Part shown: piece after piece, positions 9,268-19,100 of the stretch
Layout: the number at the start of each line of letters is the position of its first letter
Numbering within the stretch: position 1 is the stretch's first letter
Assembly: GCF_018736085.1 (NCBI RefSeq)
Contig: NZ_CP076134.1
Span: 4,350,501-4,414,500 of the forward strand
Length of the DNA stretch: 64,000 nt
Direction: 5' to 3'
From: Bradyrhizobium sediminis
Lineage (GTDB): Bacteria > Pseudomonadota > Alphaproteobacteria > Rhizobiales > Xanthobacteraceae
Program-made: the position numbers and the translations under genes
The notes under the pieces: model-generated
Database searches by the model: none
What the model saw: only the letters and a program-made list of their open reading frames with translations
Told to the model about the DNA's origin: nothing

Positions 9268-10191
9268 ATGAATTTGAACTCGCTTGACCTCAATCTGCTG
9301 GTCGCGCTCGAGGCGCTGCTGAAGGAAGCCAGTGTCAGCCGCGCGGCGATGCGGATCGGGCTGTCGCAGCCGGCCACCAGCCACGCCTTGCAGCGGCTGC
9401 GCGACCTCGTGGGCGATCCCCTGCTGGTACGATCGGGCGCGCGCATGGAGCTGACGCCGCGGGCGCAGGCCTTGCGCGGACCATTGGCGCAGGTGCTCGA
9501 CCAGGTGCGCGGGCTGTTCATCCCGGACGATTTCGATGCCGCCAGCAGCGAGCGACACTTCCGCCTGATGATGCCGGACCTCGCGGTCGAACTGTTGATG
9601 CCGCCGCTGATGGAGAAGGTCACCAAGGCCGCGCCGAACGTAACCATCGACGTGGTGCCGTGGCGGGGACCGGCGATCTTCACCGCCGAATTCGCCCGCA
9701 CCATCGACCTCGTGATCTCGATCGGCGACGCGTTCGGCGGATTTCACCGCCAGCGGCTCTACACCGACAGCGACGCGCTCGCGGTGCGGCGCGGCCACCC
9801 TGTTGGAACAAAACTGAAGCGGCGCGACGCGTTCCTGGACGCGCGGCATGTCGCCGTTGTCATCCGCGGCCAGAGCGAAGACCTGATCGACGGCTGGCTG
9901 CGGGCCAAGGGCATCGAACGGCGGATCGCGCTGGTGGTATCAGGCTATATCGAGGCGCTGCACGTCACCGCGCGCACCGATCTCGTCGCCTTCGTGCCGC
10001 GCCGCCTGATCGGAGCGCTCGCCAAGCAATTGTCGCTGATATCGGTGACGCCGCCGCTCGATCCCGGGATCGACGAGCAGTTCATGTTCTACCCGACCCG
10101 CGCCCAGATGGACCCCGGCTCGATCTGGCTGCGCAACATCATGCTCGGGATCGGCCGCGAGATGGAGCGCGAGAAGCGGAAGGCGGCGTAG
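9268..10191 (+). CDS. LysR-family transcriptional regulator
   Basis: 307 residues. The N-terminal winged helix-turn-helix is MNLNSLDLNLLVALEALLKEASVSRAAMRIGLSQPATSHALQRLRD, followed by the linker helix and an effector-binding domain with two Rossmann-like lobes (from about residue 90, RHFRLMMPDLAVELLMPPLM). The start at 9268 matches the usual LysR N-terminus; upstream in-frame ATGs would add about 20 non-conserved residues. The divergent SnoaL-like gene and the inverted repeat between the two are the likely targets. The inducer is unknown. Confidence 0.93.
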   Translation: MNLNSLDLNLLVALEALLKEASVSRAAMRIGLSQPATSHALQRLRDLVGDPLLVRSGARMELTPRAQALRGPLAQVLDQVRGLFIPDDFDAASSERHFRLMMPDLAVELLMPPLMEKVTKAAPNVTIDVVPWRGPAIFTAEFARTIDLVISIGDAFGGFHRQRLYTDSDALAVRRGHPVGTKLKRRDAFLDARHVAVVIRGQSEDLIDGWLRAKGIERRIALVVSGYIEALHVTARTDLVAFVPRRLIGALAKQLSLISVTPPLDPGIDEQFMFYPTRAQMDPGSIWLRNIMLGIGREMEREKRKAA

Positions 10192-10210
10192 GGTTCACCG
10201 CTTTATCAAC

Positions 10211-10327
10211 GTCATTGCGAGCGAAGCGAAGCAATCCATACTGCAGCCCGCGGAAAAATAGATTGCTTCGTCGCGAGCCTGTCATCGGGCGCGCGTTCGC
10301 GCGACCCGTTGGCTCCTCGCAATGACG
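10211..10327. repeat. Palindromic intergenic repeat, family B
   Basis: The arms are GTCATTGCGAGCGAAGCGAA at the left and CTCCTCGCAATGACG at the right, with AAGCAATCCA and TGGATTGCTT-type inner arms. Other family B copies are at 25774, 29409, 30291 and 59069, with a half copy at 34542. Confidence 0.8.
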
Positions 10328-10340
10328 CAGAATTTCCTGA

Positions 10341-10961
10341 TTAGGCCTTCTCCTCGGCCAGCACTTTTTGCACCGCCGCCCGCTCCGACATCCGCTTGCG
10401 GTGATCCGCCACCTTCGGCAGATCAGCGAGATCGACGCTGTCGCCCTCGAGCCACAGCGCGATCGTAAACAGATAGGGATCGCAGATCGTATACTGCTCG
10501 CCCATCACCCACGGCCCTTTCAGCATGTCGCGCTCGATCAGCGCGAAACTGGCGCCCATGGTCTCCGGCACCTTGAGCTTCATGTCGGCGAAGGAGGATT
10601 CTTCGGTGGCCCAGCGGTGGCCACGCATCTTGTGGGCATGCGCCACATGCACCGTCGAACACAGATAGCTGTTGAAGGACTGCGCCTGGGCAAAGGCGAA
10701 GGCGTCATCGAACGGCGCCAGCCTGGCCTGCGGAAAGCTCTGCGCGATGAAGGCGAGCATCGCCGGCGTCTCGGTCAGGATGCCGCGATCCGTCACCAGC
10801 GCCGGCACGCGCCCCTTGGGATTGACCTTGAGATATTCCGGGCTGTTCTGCTGGTTGCTTTTGAAATCGAGCCGCTCGGTCGTGTAGGCGGCGCCGGCCT
10901 CCTCCAGGGCGATATGCGAAGCGAGCGCGCAAGTGCCGGGGGCATAATAGAGTTTGAACAT
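10341..10961 (-). CDS. Glutathione S-transferase
   Basis: 206 residues with the GST start MFKLYYAPGTCALASHIALEEAG, where Cys11 or the preceding Thr could serve in catalysis as in beta-class GSTs (GTCALASHI pattern). NPKGRVPALVTDRGILTETPAML is the glutathione-binding segment, and GEQYTICDPYLFTIALWL is the C-domain capping region. An AGAGGA Shine-Dalgarno precedes ATG 10961. Beta-class enzymes protect against electrophiles and oxidative stress. It is divergent from the flavin monooxygenase gene at 11095, which may share a detoxification role, but nothing in the sequence proves that link. Confidence 0.92.
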   Translation of the reverse strand: MFKLYYAPGTCALASHIALEEAGAAYTTERLDFKSNQQNSPEYLKVNPKGRVPALVTDRGILTETPAMLAFIAQSFPQARLAPFDDAFAFAQAQSFNSYLCSTVHVAHAHKMRGHRWATEESSFADMKLKVPETMGASFALIERDMLKGPWVMGEQYTICDPYLFTIALWLEGDSVDLADLPKVADHRKRMSERAAVQKVLAEEKA

Positions 10962-11094
10962 GTTAATCCTCTTGGCCGGAGCCGGACGTTAGCGGCACGC
11001 CGTTGAACGGTCCACCCCGGCCGGCCAGCCTCTTTCGCAGTTGCCCCCTGCCCTCCCGCATGCCATGACGCCCCCCGGTAACAGGGGCGTAATC

Positions 11095-12384
11095 ATGACG
11101 GTTCTCATCGCCGGCGGCGGCATCGGCGGGCTGACGCTAGCCCTCAGCCTGCATCAAATCGGCGTTCCCGCCAAAGTCTTCGAGAGCGTGTCCGAACTGA
11201 AGCCGCTCGGGGTCGGCATCAACGTGCTGCCACATGCCGTGCGCGAACTGGTCGAACTCGGCCTGCTCGACAAGCTCGATGCGTCAGGCGTGCGCACCAA
11301 GGAACTCGCGTATTTTTCCAAGCACGGCAAGCCGATCTGGAGCGAGCCGCGCGGCATCGAGGCCGGCTACAGATGGCCGCAATTCTCGATCCATCGCGGC
11401 ACGCTGCAGCAGATCCTGCTCGACGCCGCGACCGAACGGTTAGGGCCTGCGAACATCCTCACCAGCCATCATCTCAATGGCTGGACCGAGACGCCGGACG
11501 GCGTCCGCGCCGACTTCATCGACAAGGCCACCGGCAAGCCGGCCGGCAGCCATGACGGCGCGATCCTGATCGCAGCCGACGGCATCCACTCCGCGATCCG
11601 CGAAAAGCTCTATCCGCAGGAAGGTCCGCCGATCTGGAACGGACGCATCCTGTGGCGCGGCGTCACCGCGTCGGACGCGTTTCTCTCCGGCCGCACCATG
11701 ATCATGGCCGGCCACGAGATCCTGAAATTCGTCTGCTATCCGATTTCCAAGCAGGCCGACGCATCCGGCAAATACCAGATCAACTGGGTCGCCGAGCGGC
11801 ACATGCCGCCGACCTACCAATGGCGGCGGGAGGACTACAACCGCACCGCCAGGCTGGAGGAATTCCTGCCGTGGTTTGCGGACTGGAAGTTCGACTGGCT
11901 CGACGTGCCCGGCCTGATCCGCAACTGCTCGCACGCCTACGAGTATCCGCTGGTCGACCGCGATCCGATCCCGCAATGGACGTTCGGCCGCGTCACCTTG
12001 ATGGGCGACGCCGCGCATCCGATGTACCCGATCGGCTCCAACGGCGCCTCGCAGGCGATTCTCGATGCCCGCGTGCTGACCCGCGAAATTCTGGCGCAAG
12101 GCCCTACCAACGCCGCGCTGCTCGCCTATGAGGCCGAGCGGCGGCCCGCGACCACCGATCTCGTCCTGCTCAACCGGCGCAACGGGCCCGAGCAGGTGAT
12201 GCAGCTGGTCGAGGAGCGCGCGCCCGACGGCTACAACGTCGTCACCGACGTATTGTCGCTGAAGGAACTGGAAGACATCGCCGCCAATTACAAGCGCGTC
12301 GCCGGCTTCCAGGTCGAGGGCCTCAACGCCAAGCCGCCGATCGTGACGGTGCCCGCCGGGGCGACCCGGGCCAGCGCGGTCTAG
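11095..12384 (+). CDS. FAD-dependent monooxygenase (PHBH/UbiH fold)
   Basis: 429 residues from ATG 11095, which is preceded by AGGGG. An N-terminal Rossmann motif GGGIGGLTLALSLHQIG binds FAD ADP. DGIHSAIREKLYP is the conserved DG segment, and GDAAHPMYPIGSNGASQAILDA is the second FAD ribityl motif. These three identify a class A flavoprotein monooxygenase that uses NAD(P)H and O2 to hydroxylate an aromatic or related substrate. The C-terminal region ERRPATTDLVLLNRRNGPEQVM is typical of the subfamily annotated as flavin-dependent oxidoreductase. It ends with a 4-bp convergent overlap with the thioesterase gene. Substrate not predictable. Confidence 0.92.
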   Translation: MTVLIAGGGIGGLTLALSLHQIGVPAKVFESVSELKPLGVGINVLPHAVRELVELGLLDKLDASGVRTKELAYFSKHGKPIWSEPRGIEAGYRWPQFSIHRGTLQQILLDAATERLGPANILTSHHLNGWTETPDGVRADFIDKATGKPAGSHDGAILIAADGIHSAIREKLYPQEGPPIWNGRILWRGVTASDAFLSGRTMIMAGHEILKFVCYPISKQADASGKYQINWVAERHMPPTYQWRREDYNRTARLEEFLPWFADWKFDWLDVPGLIRNCSHAYEYPLVDRDPIPQWTFGRVTLMGDAAHPMYPIGSNGASQAILDARVLTREILAQGPTNAALLAYEAERRPATTDLVLLNRRNGPEQVMQLVEERAPDGYNVVTDVLSLKELEDIAANYKRVAGFQVEGLNAKPPIVTVPAGATRASAV

Positions 12385-12836
12385 ACGATTCCACCGGCGG
12401 CCACCTCGAGGTGCTCGCGCCTGATGGCCTTGGCGGCCTCGACCAGCCGCGCGCTCGCGGTTGAAGTCGCGAGCACGGTGCCGTCCCCGGCCATCAACCT
12501 GCCCTCGACGAACGCGACGGTCTTGCCGAGTTGCGTCACGCTCGCCTCGCCGACGATCGGCCCCGGTTTGGCCGGGGCGAGGAAATTGACGGTCATGGTG
12601 ATGGTCGCGGTGTAGAGCCTGCCCTCGGTCATGTTGAAGACCGCCGGCCCCATGGTGTCATCGAGCATGGCGGAGAGGATGCCGCCCTGGACGAAACCGG
12701 CGGGATTGCAGAACTCTTTCTTGCCGTCAAAGCCGATCCGCACCCACCCCTCGCTGGGGCGCGCATCGAGCAGGTGCCAGCCGAGCAGCTTCGAGGACGG
12801 CGGGGCGGTGAGATGGTCGAGTGCGGTTGCGATCAT
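12381..12836 (-). CDS. PaaI-type hotdog thioesterase
   Basis: 151 residues. The hotdog-fold signature GFVQGGILSAMLDDTMGPA contains the conserved catalytic-site Asp/Gly stretch, and TITMTVNFLAPAKPGPIVGEASV follows. PaaI-like enzymes hydrolyse acyl- or aryl-CoA thioesters in the cytosol. The last 4 bp overlap the end of the convergent monooxygenase gene, so the two transcripts overlap. No clear partner; specificity unknown. Confidence 0.9.
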   Translation of the reverse strand: MIATALDHLTAPPSSKLLGWHLLDARPSEGWVRIGFDGKKEFCNPAGFVQGGILSAMLDDTMGPAVFNMTEGRLYTATITMTVNFLAPAKPGPIVGEASVTQLGKTVAFVEGRLMAGDGTVLATSTASARLVEAAKAIRREHLEVAAGGIV

Positions 12837-12959
12837 GGGAGCCTCCGTTTGGCTCCGTCCTAACGCAGGCCTGCTGACAGCATGGTGTCAGCAGGATGCA
12901 CTCTTTAGGTTCGAACCTCGCCTTGTGATCCGTGCCGATGCCAGCCTATCGTTGCGGCC

Positions 12960-13280
12960 ATGGGAAAAATGCCGGCACCAACACCGCATCGATACAAGAA
13001 CCGAAGCAAGGTCTGGCTCTATGATGGACCAGGCGGCTGGCATTTCGTCACGCTGTCCGGCAAGCAATCAAGCGAGATCGCCTTTCTCGCAGCACATTCC
13101 AAGAGCGCGTGGGGCTCGATCCGTGTGATCGCGACGGTCGGCCGAACGAGTTGGAAAACGTCGATCTTCCCGGACAAGAAATGCGGGGCCTACCTCCTCC
13201 CTCTCAAGGCCGCGGTCCGGATCAAGGAGAAAATCGCGACGGGCGATACCGTCGCGGTTACGATCGAACTCCAGGCGTAG
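12960..13280 (+). CDS. DUF1905 domain protein
   Basis: 106 residues (or 103 from the internal ATG at 12969). It contains SKVWLYDGPGGWHFVTLSGKQSSEI, SAWGSIRVIATVGRTSWKTSIFPDKKCGAYLLPLKAAVRIKE and a C-terminal GDTVAVTIEL. This is the DUF1905 pattern, a small beta-barrel domain also found fused to YdeI-type proteins. Function unknown. Its last 23 bp overlap the 3' end of mutY on the other strand. No clear Shine-Dalgarno is seen, so the start is uncertain by three codons. Confidence 0.85.
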   Translation: MGKMPAPTPHRYKNRSKVWLYDGPGGWHFVTLSGKQSSEIAFLAAHSKSAWGSIRVIATVGRTSWKTSIFPDKKCGAYLLPLKAAVRIKEKIATGDTVAVTIELQA

Positions 13281-14448
13281 CACCGCCCCGATGATTGCGA
13301 TCCGCGTGCGGCGATCGATCGCCCAGCCCGTGCGCGATCACCTTGCGCATGACATTGGGCAGCGCCTCGTCGTCCAGCGTCGCAACCGGCACCCAGCGCA
13401 TGCCCGCAGGTGCCCGCGCGCGCGCCGGCGCCGCGGCGGTGTAGACCGCCAGTTCCAGCGGAAAATGCGTGAAGACATGGGTGACCACCCCTGCCTTGCG
13501 ATGCCAGCGCGCGATGCCTTTCAGCTCGGGCGCCTGCTTCAGCGCCGTCCTGTCGTCCTGCGCAGCGCGCCAGTCCGAGCCCGGCACCTCGGTCATGCCG
13601 CCGAGCAGGCCTTTTTCGGGGCGGGTGCGGACCAGCAGCCGATCGCCGCGCGTGACGACGAAGGCCGCGCCCCGGCGCAGCGCCCCGGCCTTCTTCGGCG
13701 CCTTGCGCGGAAAGCTCTCCTGATCGCCGCGCACACGCGCCGCGCAGTCGTCGTTCAACGGGCATAATGCGCAGGCCGGCTTCTTCGGCGTGCAGATCGA
13801 GGAACCGAGATCCATCAGCGCCTGCGCGCTATCCCCGGCACGAGAATTCTCGCCGCCGCCGCGCGACTCCATTTCGTCCGCTCCAAGCAGCGTCGCCGCC
13901 AATTTCTGGATCAGCGGCTTGGCCTGCGGCAGCGGCTCCTCGACTGTGAACAGCCGCGACACCACGCGCTCGATATTGCCGTCGACCGGCATGGTCCTGC
14001 GGCCGAAGGCGATCGCCGATATCGCCGCCGCGGTGTAAGGCCCGATGCCCGGCAATGATCGCAAACCTTGTTCGGTATCGGGAAACGCACCGCCGTGATC
14101 GCGCAGCACCGTCACCGCGCAGGCGTGCAGATTGCGCGCGCGGGAATAATAGCCGAGCCCGGCCCACATCCGCAGCACCTCGTCCAGCGACGCGCTTCCG
14201 AGCGCCGCGATATCGGGCCAGCGCGCCAGGAATTTCTCGAAATACGGCCCGACGGTCTTGACGCCGGTCTGCTGCAGCATGATTTCCGACAGCCAGACGG
14301 AATAGGGATCGGCGCGCTCGCCCGCCGGCGGCCGCCACGGCAGCCGGCGGCGATGGCGGTCGTACCATTCGAGCAGCCGCATGGGACGGCCGGCTGCCTC
14401 ATTCGCCACCGGCTGATTTTTCGTTTTCGCGCTGGCCAGGGAATTCAT
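13258..14448 (-). CDS. mutY: A/G-specific adenine glycosylase
   Basis: 396 residues from ATG 14448. The helix-hairpin-helix glycosylase domain carries catalytic Glu55 (WLSEIMLQQTGV) and Asp156 (MPVDGNIERV), with the HhH loop SLPGIGPYTAAAI between them. A 4Fe-4S cluster is bound by Cys219-x6-Cys226-x2-Cys229-x5-Cys235. A C-terminal Nudix-like domain (FVVTRGDRLLVRTRPEKGLLGGMTEVPG) recognises 8-oxoguanine. MutY removes adenine mispaired with 8-oxoG. An insert rich in Gly, Arg and Glu near 190-207 precedes the cluster. It is divergent from the DUF721 gene; the 3' end overlaps the DUF1905 gene. Confidence 0.95.
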   Translation of the reverse strand: MNSLASAKTKNQPVANEAAGRPMRLLEWYDRHRRRLPWRPPAGERADPYSVWLSEIMLQQTGVKTVGPYFEKFLARWPDIAALGSASLDEVLRMWAGLGYYSRARNLHACAVTVLRDHGGAFPDTEQGLRSLPGIGPYTAAAISAIAFGRRTMPVDGNIERVVSRLFTVEEPLPQAKPLIQKLAATLLGADEMESRGGGENSRAGDSAQALMDLGSSICTPKKPACALCPLNDDCAARVRGDQESFPRKAPKKAGALRRGAAFVVTRGDRLLVRTRPEKGLLGGMTEVPGSDWRAAQDDRTALKQAPELKGIARWHRKAGVVTHVFTHFPLELAVYTAAAPARARAPAGMRWVPVATLDDEALPNVMRKVIAHGLGDRSPHADRNHRGGATPGVRS

Positions 14449-14484
14449 GAGGACAGCTTTAGTACGGAGCCACTGGTTTCTCCA

Positions 14485-14603
14485 CGTCATGCCCGCGCTT
14501 GTCGCGGGCATCCACGTCTTTCTTCCTGTCGTCGCTCAAAGACGTGGATGGCCGGGTCATCTAGCGCGAAGACGCGCTTCGCGCTTTTGCCCGGCCATGA
14601 CGG
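14485..14603. repeat. Palindromic intergenic repeat, family A-related
   Basis: It begins CGTCATGCCCGCG, repeats GACGTGGATGGCCGG internally and ends CCGGCCATGACGG. It lies in the promoter-side gap between the divergent mutY and DUF721 genes, unusual because most copies are at gene ends. Confidence 0.7.
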
Positions 14604-14646
14604 CGAGTGAGTTCCGCCCCCGCCATTCACGGTGCTATAAGACCCC

Positions 14647-15135
14647 ATGGCACGCCTATCAAAACCCGGCCCGATCAGCGCCAAGCCGTTGTCCGTCCTG
14701 CTCAGCGACGTGTTTTCCGACGCCTATGCCAAGCAGGGGTTTGCGGCGCGCGAACTGGTGACGCGCTGGTCGGAAATCGCCGGCCCCGAGGTCGCGGCCC
14801 ATTCCGAGCCACTGAAAATCCAGTGGCCGCGGCCGGTGGAGGGGCAACCGCAGGAACCGGCGACGCTGGTGCTGCGCGTGGAGGGCCCGATGGCCCTGGA
14901 AATCCAGCACGCCTCCGACGTCATCCTGCAGCGGGTCAACCGCTTCTTCGGCTGGAGCGCGGTGGGGCGGCTGGCGCTGCGGCAGGCGCCGTTGTCCCGC
15001 CGGGACCGGCCCAGGGCCCCCCGCGCCCCGGACCCCGCGTCGGTGGCGAAAGTCGCGGAAACCCTGGCTTCGGTCGAGGACGAGGAATTGCGGGCCGCAC
15101 TGGCGCGGCTCGGCGCGTCGATCAAGCGAAATTGA
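14647..15135 (+). CDS. DUF721 (DciA-like) protein
   Basis: 162 residues. The DUF721 domain covers about 12-115: SVLLSDVFSDAYAKQGFAARELVTRWSEIAGPEVAAHSEPLKI, then LVLRVEGPMALEIQHASDVILQRVNRFFGW. A basic, Pro/Arg-rich linker and a helical tail follow. The domain is shared with DciA, the replicative-helicase loader/operator of many bacteria, but whether this protein loads DnaB is not established. In alphaproteobacteria it often sits, as here, between mutY and a DsbA-like gene next to smc. The ATG at 14647 begins MARLSKPGPISAKPL. Confidence 0.88.
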   Translation: MARLSKPGPISAKPLSVLLSDVFSDAYAKQGFAARELVTRWSEIAGPEVAAHSEPLKIQWPRPVEGQPQEPATLVLRVEGPMALEIQHASDVILQRVNRFFGWSAVGRLALRQAPLSRRDRPRAPRAPDPASVAKVAETLASVEDEELRAALARLGASIKRN

Positions 15136-15250
15136 GCCTCTGGTCCGGTCCGGGAATCGCGGCGCGCCATTGCCACAATTGTGGTTTCAAGCTAGCGAAC
15201 ACCTTCCTTTGGTTCTTCGGGCGTGAACGCGCCAATCCGGGAGCAAACCG

Positions 15251-15907
15251 TTGATCATTACGCGCCGCGCCTTCACCACCGCCCTGTCGCTGACCGGGCT
15301 CAGCCTCGTCGCCGGGCTTTCGCCGCTGCACCTGATCAGCGACGCGATGGCGCAAAGCGCCTCGGACGTCGCCAAGCCGCAATCGCTGCCGGACATGGTG
15401 CTCGGCCCGGCCACCTCCCCGGTGACGATCACCGAATATGCCTCGATGACCTGTGGGCATTGCGCGAATTTCAACGAAACCGTGTTCCCGAAGATCAAGT
15501 CGGAATTCATCGACACCGGCAAGATCCGCTACGTGTTCCGTGAATTCCCGCTCGACATCAAGGCCGCGGCGGGCTCGATGCTGGCGCGCTGCATCGCCAA
15601 TGGCGACTCCGGGAAATACTTCGCCGTCGTCGACATGCTGTTCAAGCAGCAGAACGATTGGGTGATGAAGAACACCGCCGAAACCCTGACCCGGATCGGC
15701 AAGCAGGCCGGGCTCAGCCAGCAGGCGGTCGAGACCTGCCTCAAGGACCAGGCGCTGCTCGACAAGATCGCCGCCGACCAGAAATTCGCCAGCGAGGTGC
15801 TGAAGGTCAATTCGACGCCGACCTTCTTCATCAACGGCGAAATGCTCAAGGGCGGGACCTCGTTCGAGGAATTCGACAAGCGGATCAAGTCGCTGCTGAA
15901 GAGCTGA
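15251..15907 (+). CDS. Periplasmic DsbA-family thiol-disulfide oxidoreductase
   Basis: 218 residues. The only well-placed start is TTG 15251, preceded by GGGAG. The N-terminus ITRRAFTTALSLTGLSLVAG resembles a twin-arginine or Sec signal with a cleavage site near AMAQSAS. The thioredoxin-like domain has the redox motif CGHC (TEYASMTCGHCANF), an inserted helical region and the cis-proline segment NSTPTFFINGEM. Members oxidise or isomerise cysteines in exported proteins, and this subgroup (COG1651) often supports cytochrome and envelope assembly. Its position between the DUF721 and smc genes is a common alphaproteobacterial order. Confidence 0.92.
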   Translation: MIITRRAFTTALSLTGLSLVAGLSPLHLISDAMAQSASDVAKPQSLPDMVLGPATSPVTITEYASMTCGHCANFNETVFPKIKSEFIDTGKIRYVFREFPLDIKAAAGSMLARCIANGDSGKYFAVVDMLFKQQNDWVMKNTAETLTRIGKQAGLSQQAVETCLKDQALLDKIAADQKFASEVLKVNSTPTFFINGEMLKGGTSFEEFDKRIKSLLKS

Positions 15908-16142
15908 CTCTTGCGCTACCGCGAGCCACGACCTATCTGGCTCGCATAACCCCTGAAAAGCCGCTAACCCGCTGCAAAACCCTTGGGAAAAGCCCCGGGC
16001 GGCGGTTGCCCAAAGGCCCCGGCCTCGCCATTGTTGCGGGGCATAAGAGCCGCAAAAGGCGACTCGCCCACACACCGACATTGCCTTCTATGGTATTGTC
16101 ACGGCAGGGAGATTCGCGCCCTGCCAACAGAGAATCGCGTCC

Positions 16143-19100
16143 ATGAAACTGACCCGCCTCCGCCTCCACGGTTTCAAGTCGTTCGTTGAACCCACCGACT
16201 TCGTGATCGAATCCGGCCTCACCGGCGTAGTCGGACCGAACGGCTGCGGCAAATCGAATCTGGTCGAGGCGCTGCGCTGGGCGATGGGCGAGACCTCGCA
16301 CAAGTCGCTGCGCGCCGCCGACATGGACGCGGTGATCTTCGCCGGTTCCGGCAACCGTCCGGCGCGCAACCACGCCGAAGTGGTGATGACGATCGACAAC
16401 ACCGATCGCTCGGCGCCCGCGGCCATCAACGACCGCGAGATCCTGGAAGTCTCCCGCCGCATCGAGCGCGAGGCGGGCTCGGTCTATCGCATCAACGGCC
16501 GCGACGTCCGCGCCCGCGACGTTCAAATTTTGTTTGCCGACGCCGCTACCGGCGCGCGTTCGCCGGCGCTGGTTCACCAGGGCAAGATCGGCGAGATCAT
16601 TCAGGCCAAGCCCGAACAGCGCCGCCGGGTGCTGGAGGACGCCGCCGGCGTCGCCGGGCTGCATGCCCGCCGCCATGAGGCCGAATTGCGCCTGAAGGCC
16701 GCGGAAACCAATCTCACCCGCGTCGAGGATGTGGTCGGACAGCTGGCCGGCCAGATGGATGGCCTGAAGAAGCAGGCCCGGCAGGCGATCCGCTACCGCG
16801 AGGTCGCGGCCAAGGTGCGCAAGGCCGAGGCCATGCTGTTCCATTTGCGCTGGCTCGACGCCAATGCCGGCGTCGCGGAAGCCTCCCAGACCCACGATCT
16901 CAGCGTCCGCGAGATGGCCGAGCGGACCCGCGAGCAGGCCGAAGCGGCCCGTATCCAGGCGATCCGCGCCTCCGAACTGCCGGCGCTGCGCGAGGGCGAA
17001 GCCCGCGCCGCGGCCGGGCTGCAGCGGCTCACCAATGCCCGCGAGCAGCTCGACCGCGAGGAAGAGCGCGCGAAGGAACGCGTCGCCGAGCTCGACCGCC
17101 GGCTGACGCAGTTTTCGGCCGACATCGCCCGCGAACAGCAGCAGACCTCCGACGCGGAAGTGGCGTTGCAGCGGCTCGATGCCGAAGACTCCGAATTGAA
17201 GGAAGAGATCAAGTCGCGCGTCGAAAAGCGCAGCGGCGTCGATGAACGCGTATCCGAGGCCGAAGCGACGCTGGCCGCGGCCGAACGGCTGTTCGCCGAA
17301 CTCACCACCGTGCTCGCCGACCTCACCGCCAAGCGCAACCAGCTCGAGGGGAACGTGCGGACCCATCGCGACCGGCTGGCGCGGCTGGATCAGGAGATCG
17401 CCAGCGTCGCGAGCGAGGAGCAGAAGCTCGCGCAGGAAACCAGCGGGCTCGGCGACCTCGCAGAACTCGCCGGCGTCATGGAGACCGCGCAGCAGAGCCT
17501 GGCGCAGTCCGAAGCCGCCGCCCAGGGCAGCGAGGCCGCCCATATCGCGGCGCGGCAAAAGCTGGAAGCTTCCCGCGCGCCGCTCAACGAGGCCGACAAG
17601 CGCGTGCAGCGGCTCGAGACCGAAGCCCGCACCATCTCGAAACTCGTCAACGGCGAGACCAAGAATCTGTGGCCGCCGATCATCGACGGCGTCACCGTCG
17701 CCAAGGGCTATGAAAAGGCGCTCGGCGCCGCGCTGGGCGACGATCTCGATGCGCCGGTCGATCCGTCGGCGCCGATGCGCTGGACCAATTCCGGGGTGAC
17801 CGAAGGCGATCCGGCGCTGCCTGCGGGCGTCGAACCGCTCGCCGCCCATGTCGACGCGCCTTCCGAGCTGACGCGCCGGCTCGCGCAGATCGGCGTCGTG
17901 CCGAAGGAACGCGGCGCGGAACTGGTGTCGCAACTGAAGACCGGCCAGCGGCTGGTGTCGCCGGAAGGCGACGTCTGGCGCTGGGACGGTTTCGTCGCCG
18001 CCGCCCACGCCCCGACCGGCGCCGCGCGGCGTCTCGCCGAGCGCGCGCGGCTGGTCGATATCGAGAACGAGCTCGAACAGGCCCGCATCGACGCATCAGC
18101 CAAGCGTCAGGCCCTGGAAACCGCCGAAGCCGAGCTGAAGATGGCTTCGTCGGCGGAAGCCGCCGCGCGCGAAGCCTGGCGCGCCGCGCAGCGCGAGGCC
18201 GATGCCGCGCGCGAGCGCCATGCCGCGACCGAGCGCGAGATCAACCGCCACGCCGCGCGGAAGTCGGCGCTGACCGAAGCCCACAGCCGCCTCAACGCCG
18301 ACCGCGCCGAGGCCGAGAGCGCGCATGAGAGCGCCAATGCGGCGCTCAACGAATTGCCGCCAAGCCTCGAGACCGAAACCAGGCTTGCCACGGTGCGCAC
18401 CGAGATCGAGGGCCACCGCCGCCTCGCGGCGCAGGTCCGGGCCGAGGCGCAGGCGCTGGCGCGCGAGGCGGAACTCGCCGACCGCCGCGTGCAGGCGATC
18501 CTTTCCGAACGCAACGAATGGCAGAACCGCAAAGCCAGCGCGGCCACCCACATCGCCACCATCGAAGCCCGCGTCACCGAGGTCACCGCCGAGCGCGCCG
18601 AACTCGACAACGCGCCCGCATTGTTCGCGGAAAAACGCCGTGCGCTGATCAGCGAAATCGAGCAGGCCGAAACCGCCCGCCGCGTCGCTGCGGACGCGCT
18701 GGCCGCCGCCGAGAGCCTGATGGCGGAAACCGACCGCGCCGCCAAGATTTCGCTGGAGGCGCTGTCGAGCGCGCGCGAGGCCTGCGCCCGCGCCGAAGAG
18801 CGCATGGACGGCGCCAGGCGCCGGCTCGCCGATATCGAGCGTGAAATCCACGACATGCTGGAAGTCGAGCCGCACGCCGTGGCCGGTCTCGCCGAGATCG
18901 AGCCGGGCGCGGAGTTGCAGCCGCTCCCCGAGATCGAGGAAAACCTCGAAAAGCTGCGCCGCGACCGCGAGCGGCTGGGCGCAGTCAATCTGCGCGCCGA
19001 GGAAGAGCTGCGCGAGGTCGAGGCCCAGCACACCGCGCTGACCACCGAGCGCGACGACCTCGTCGAAGCCATCAAGCGGCTGCGCCAGGGCATCCAGAGC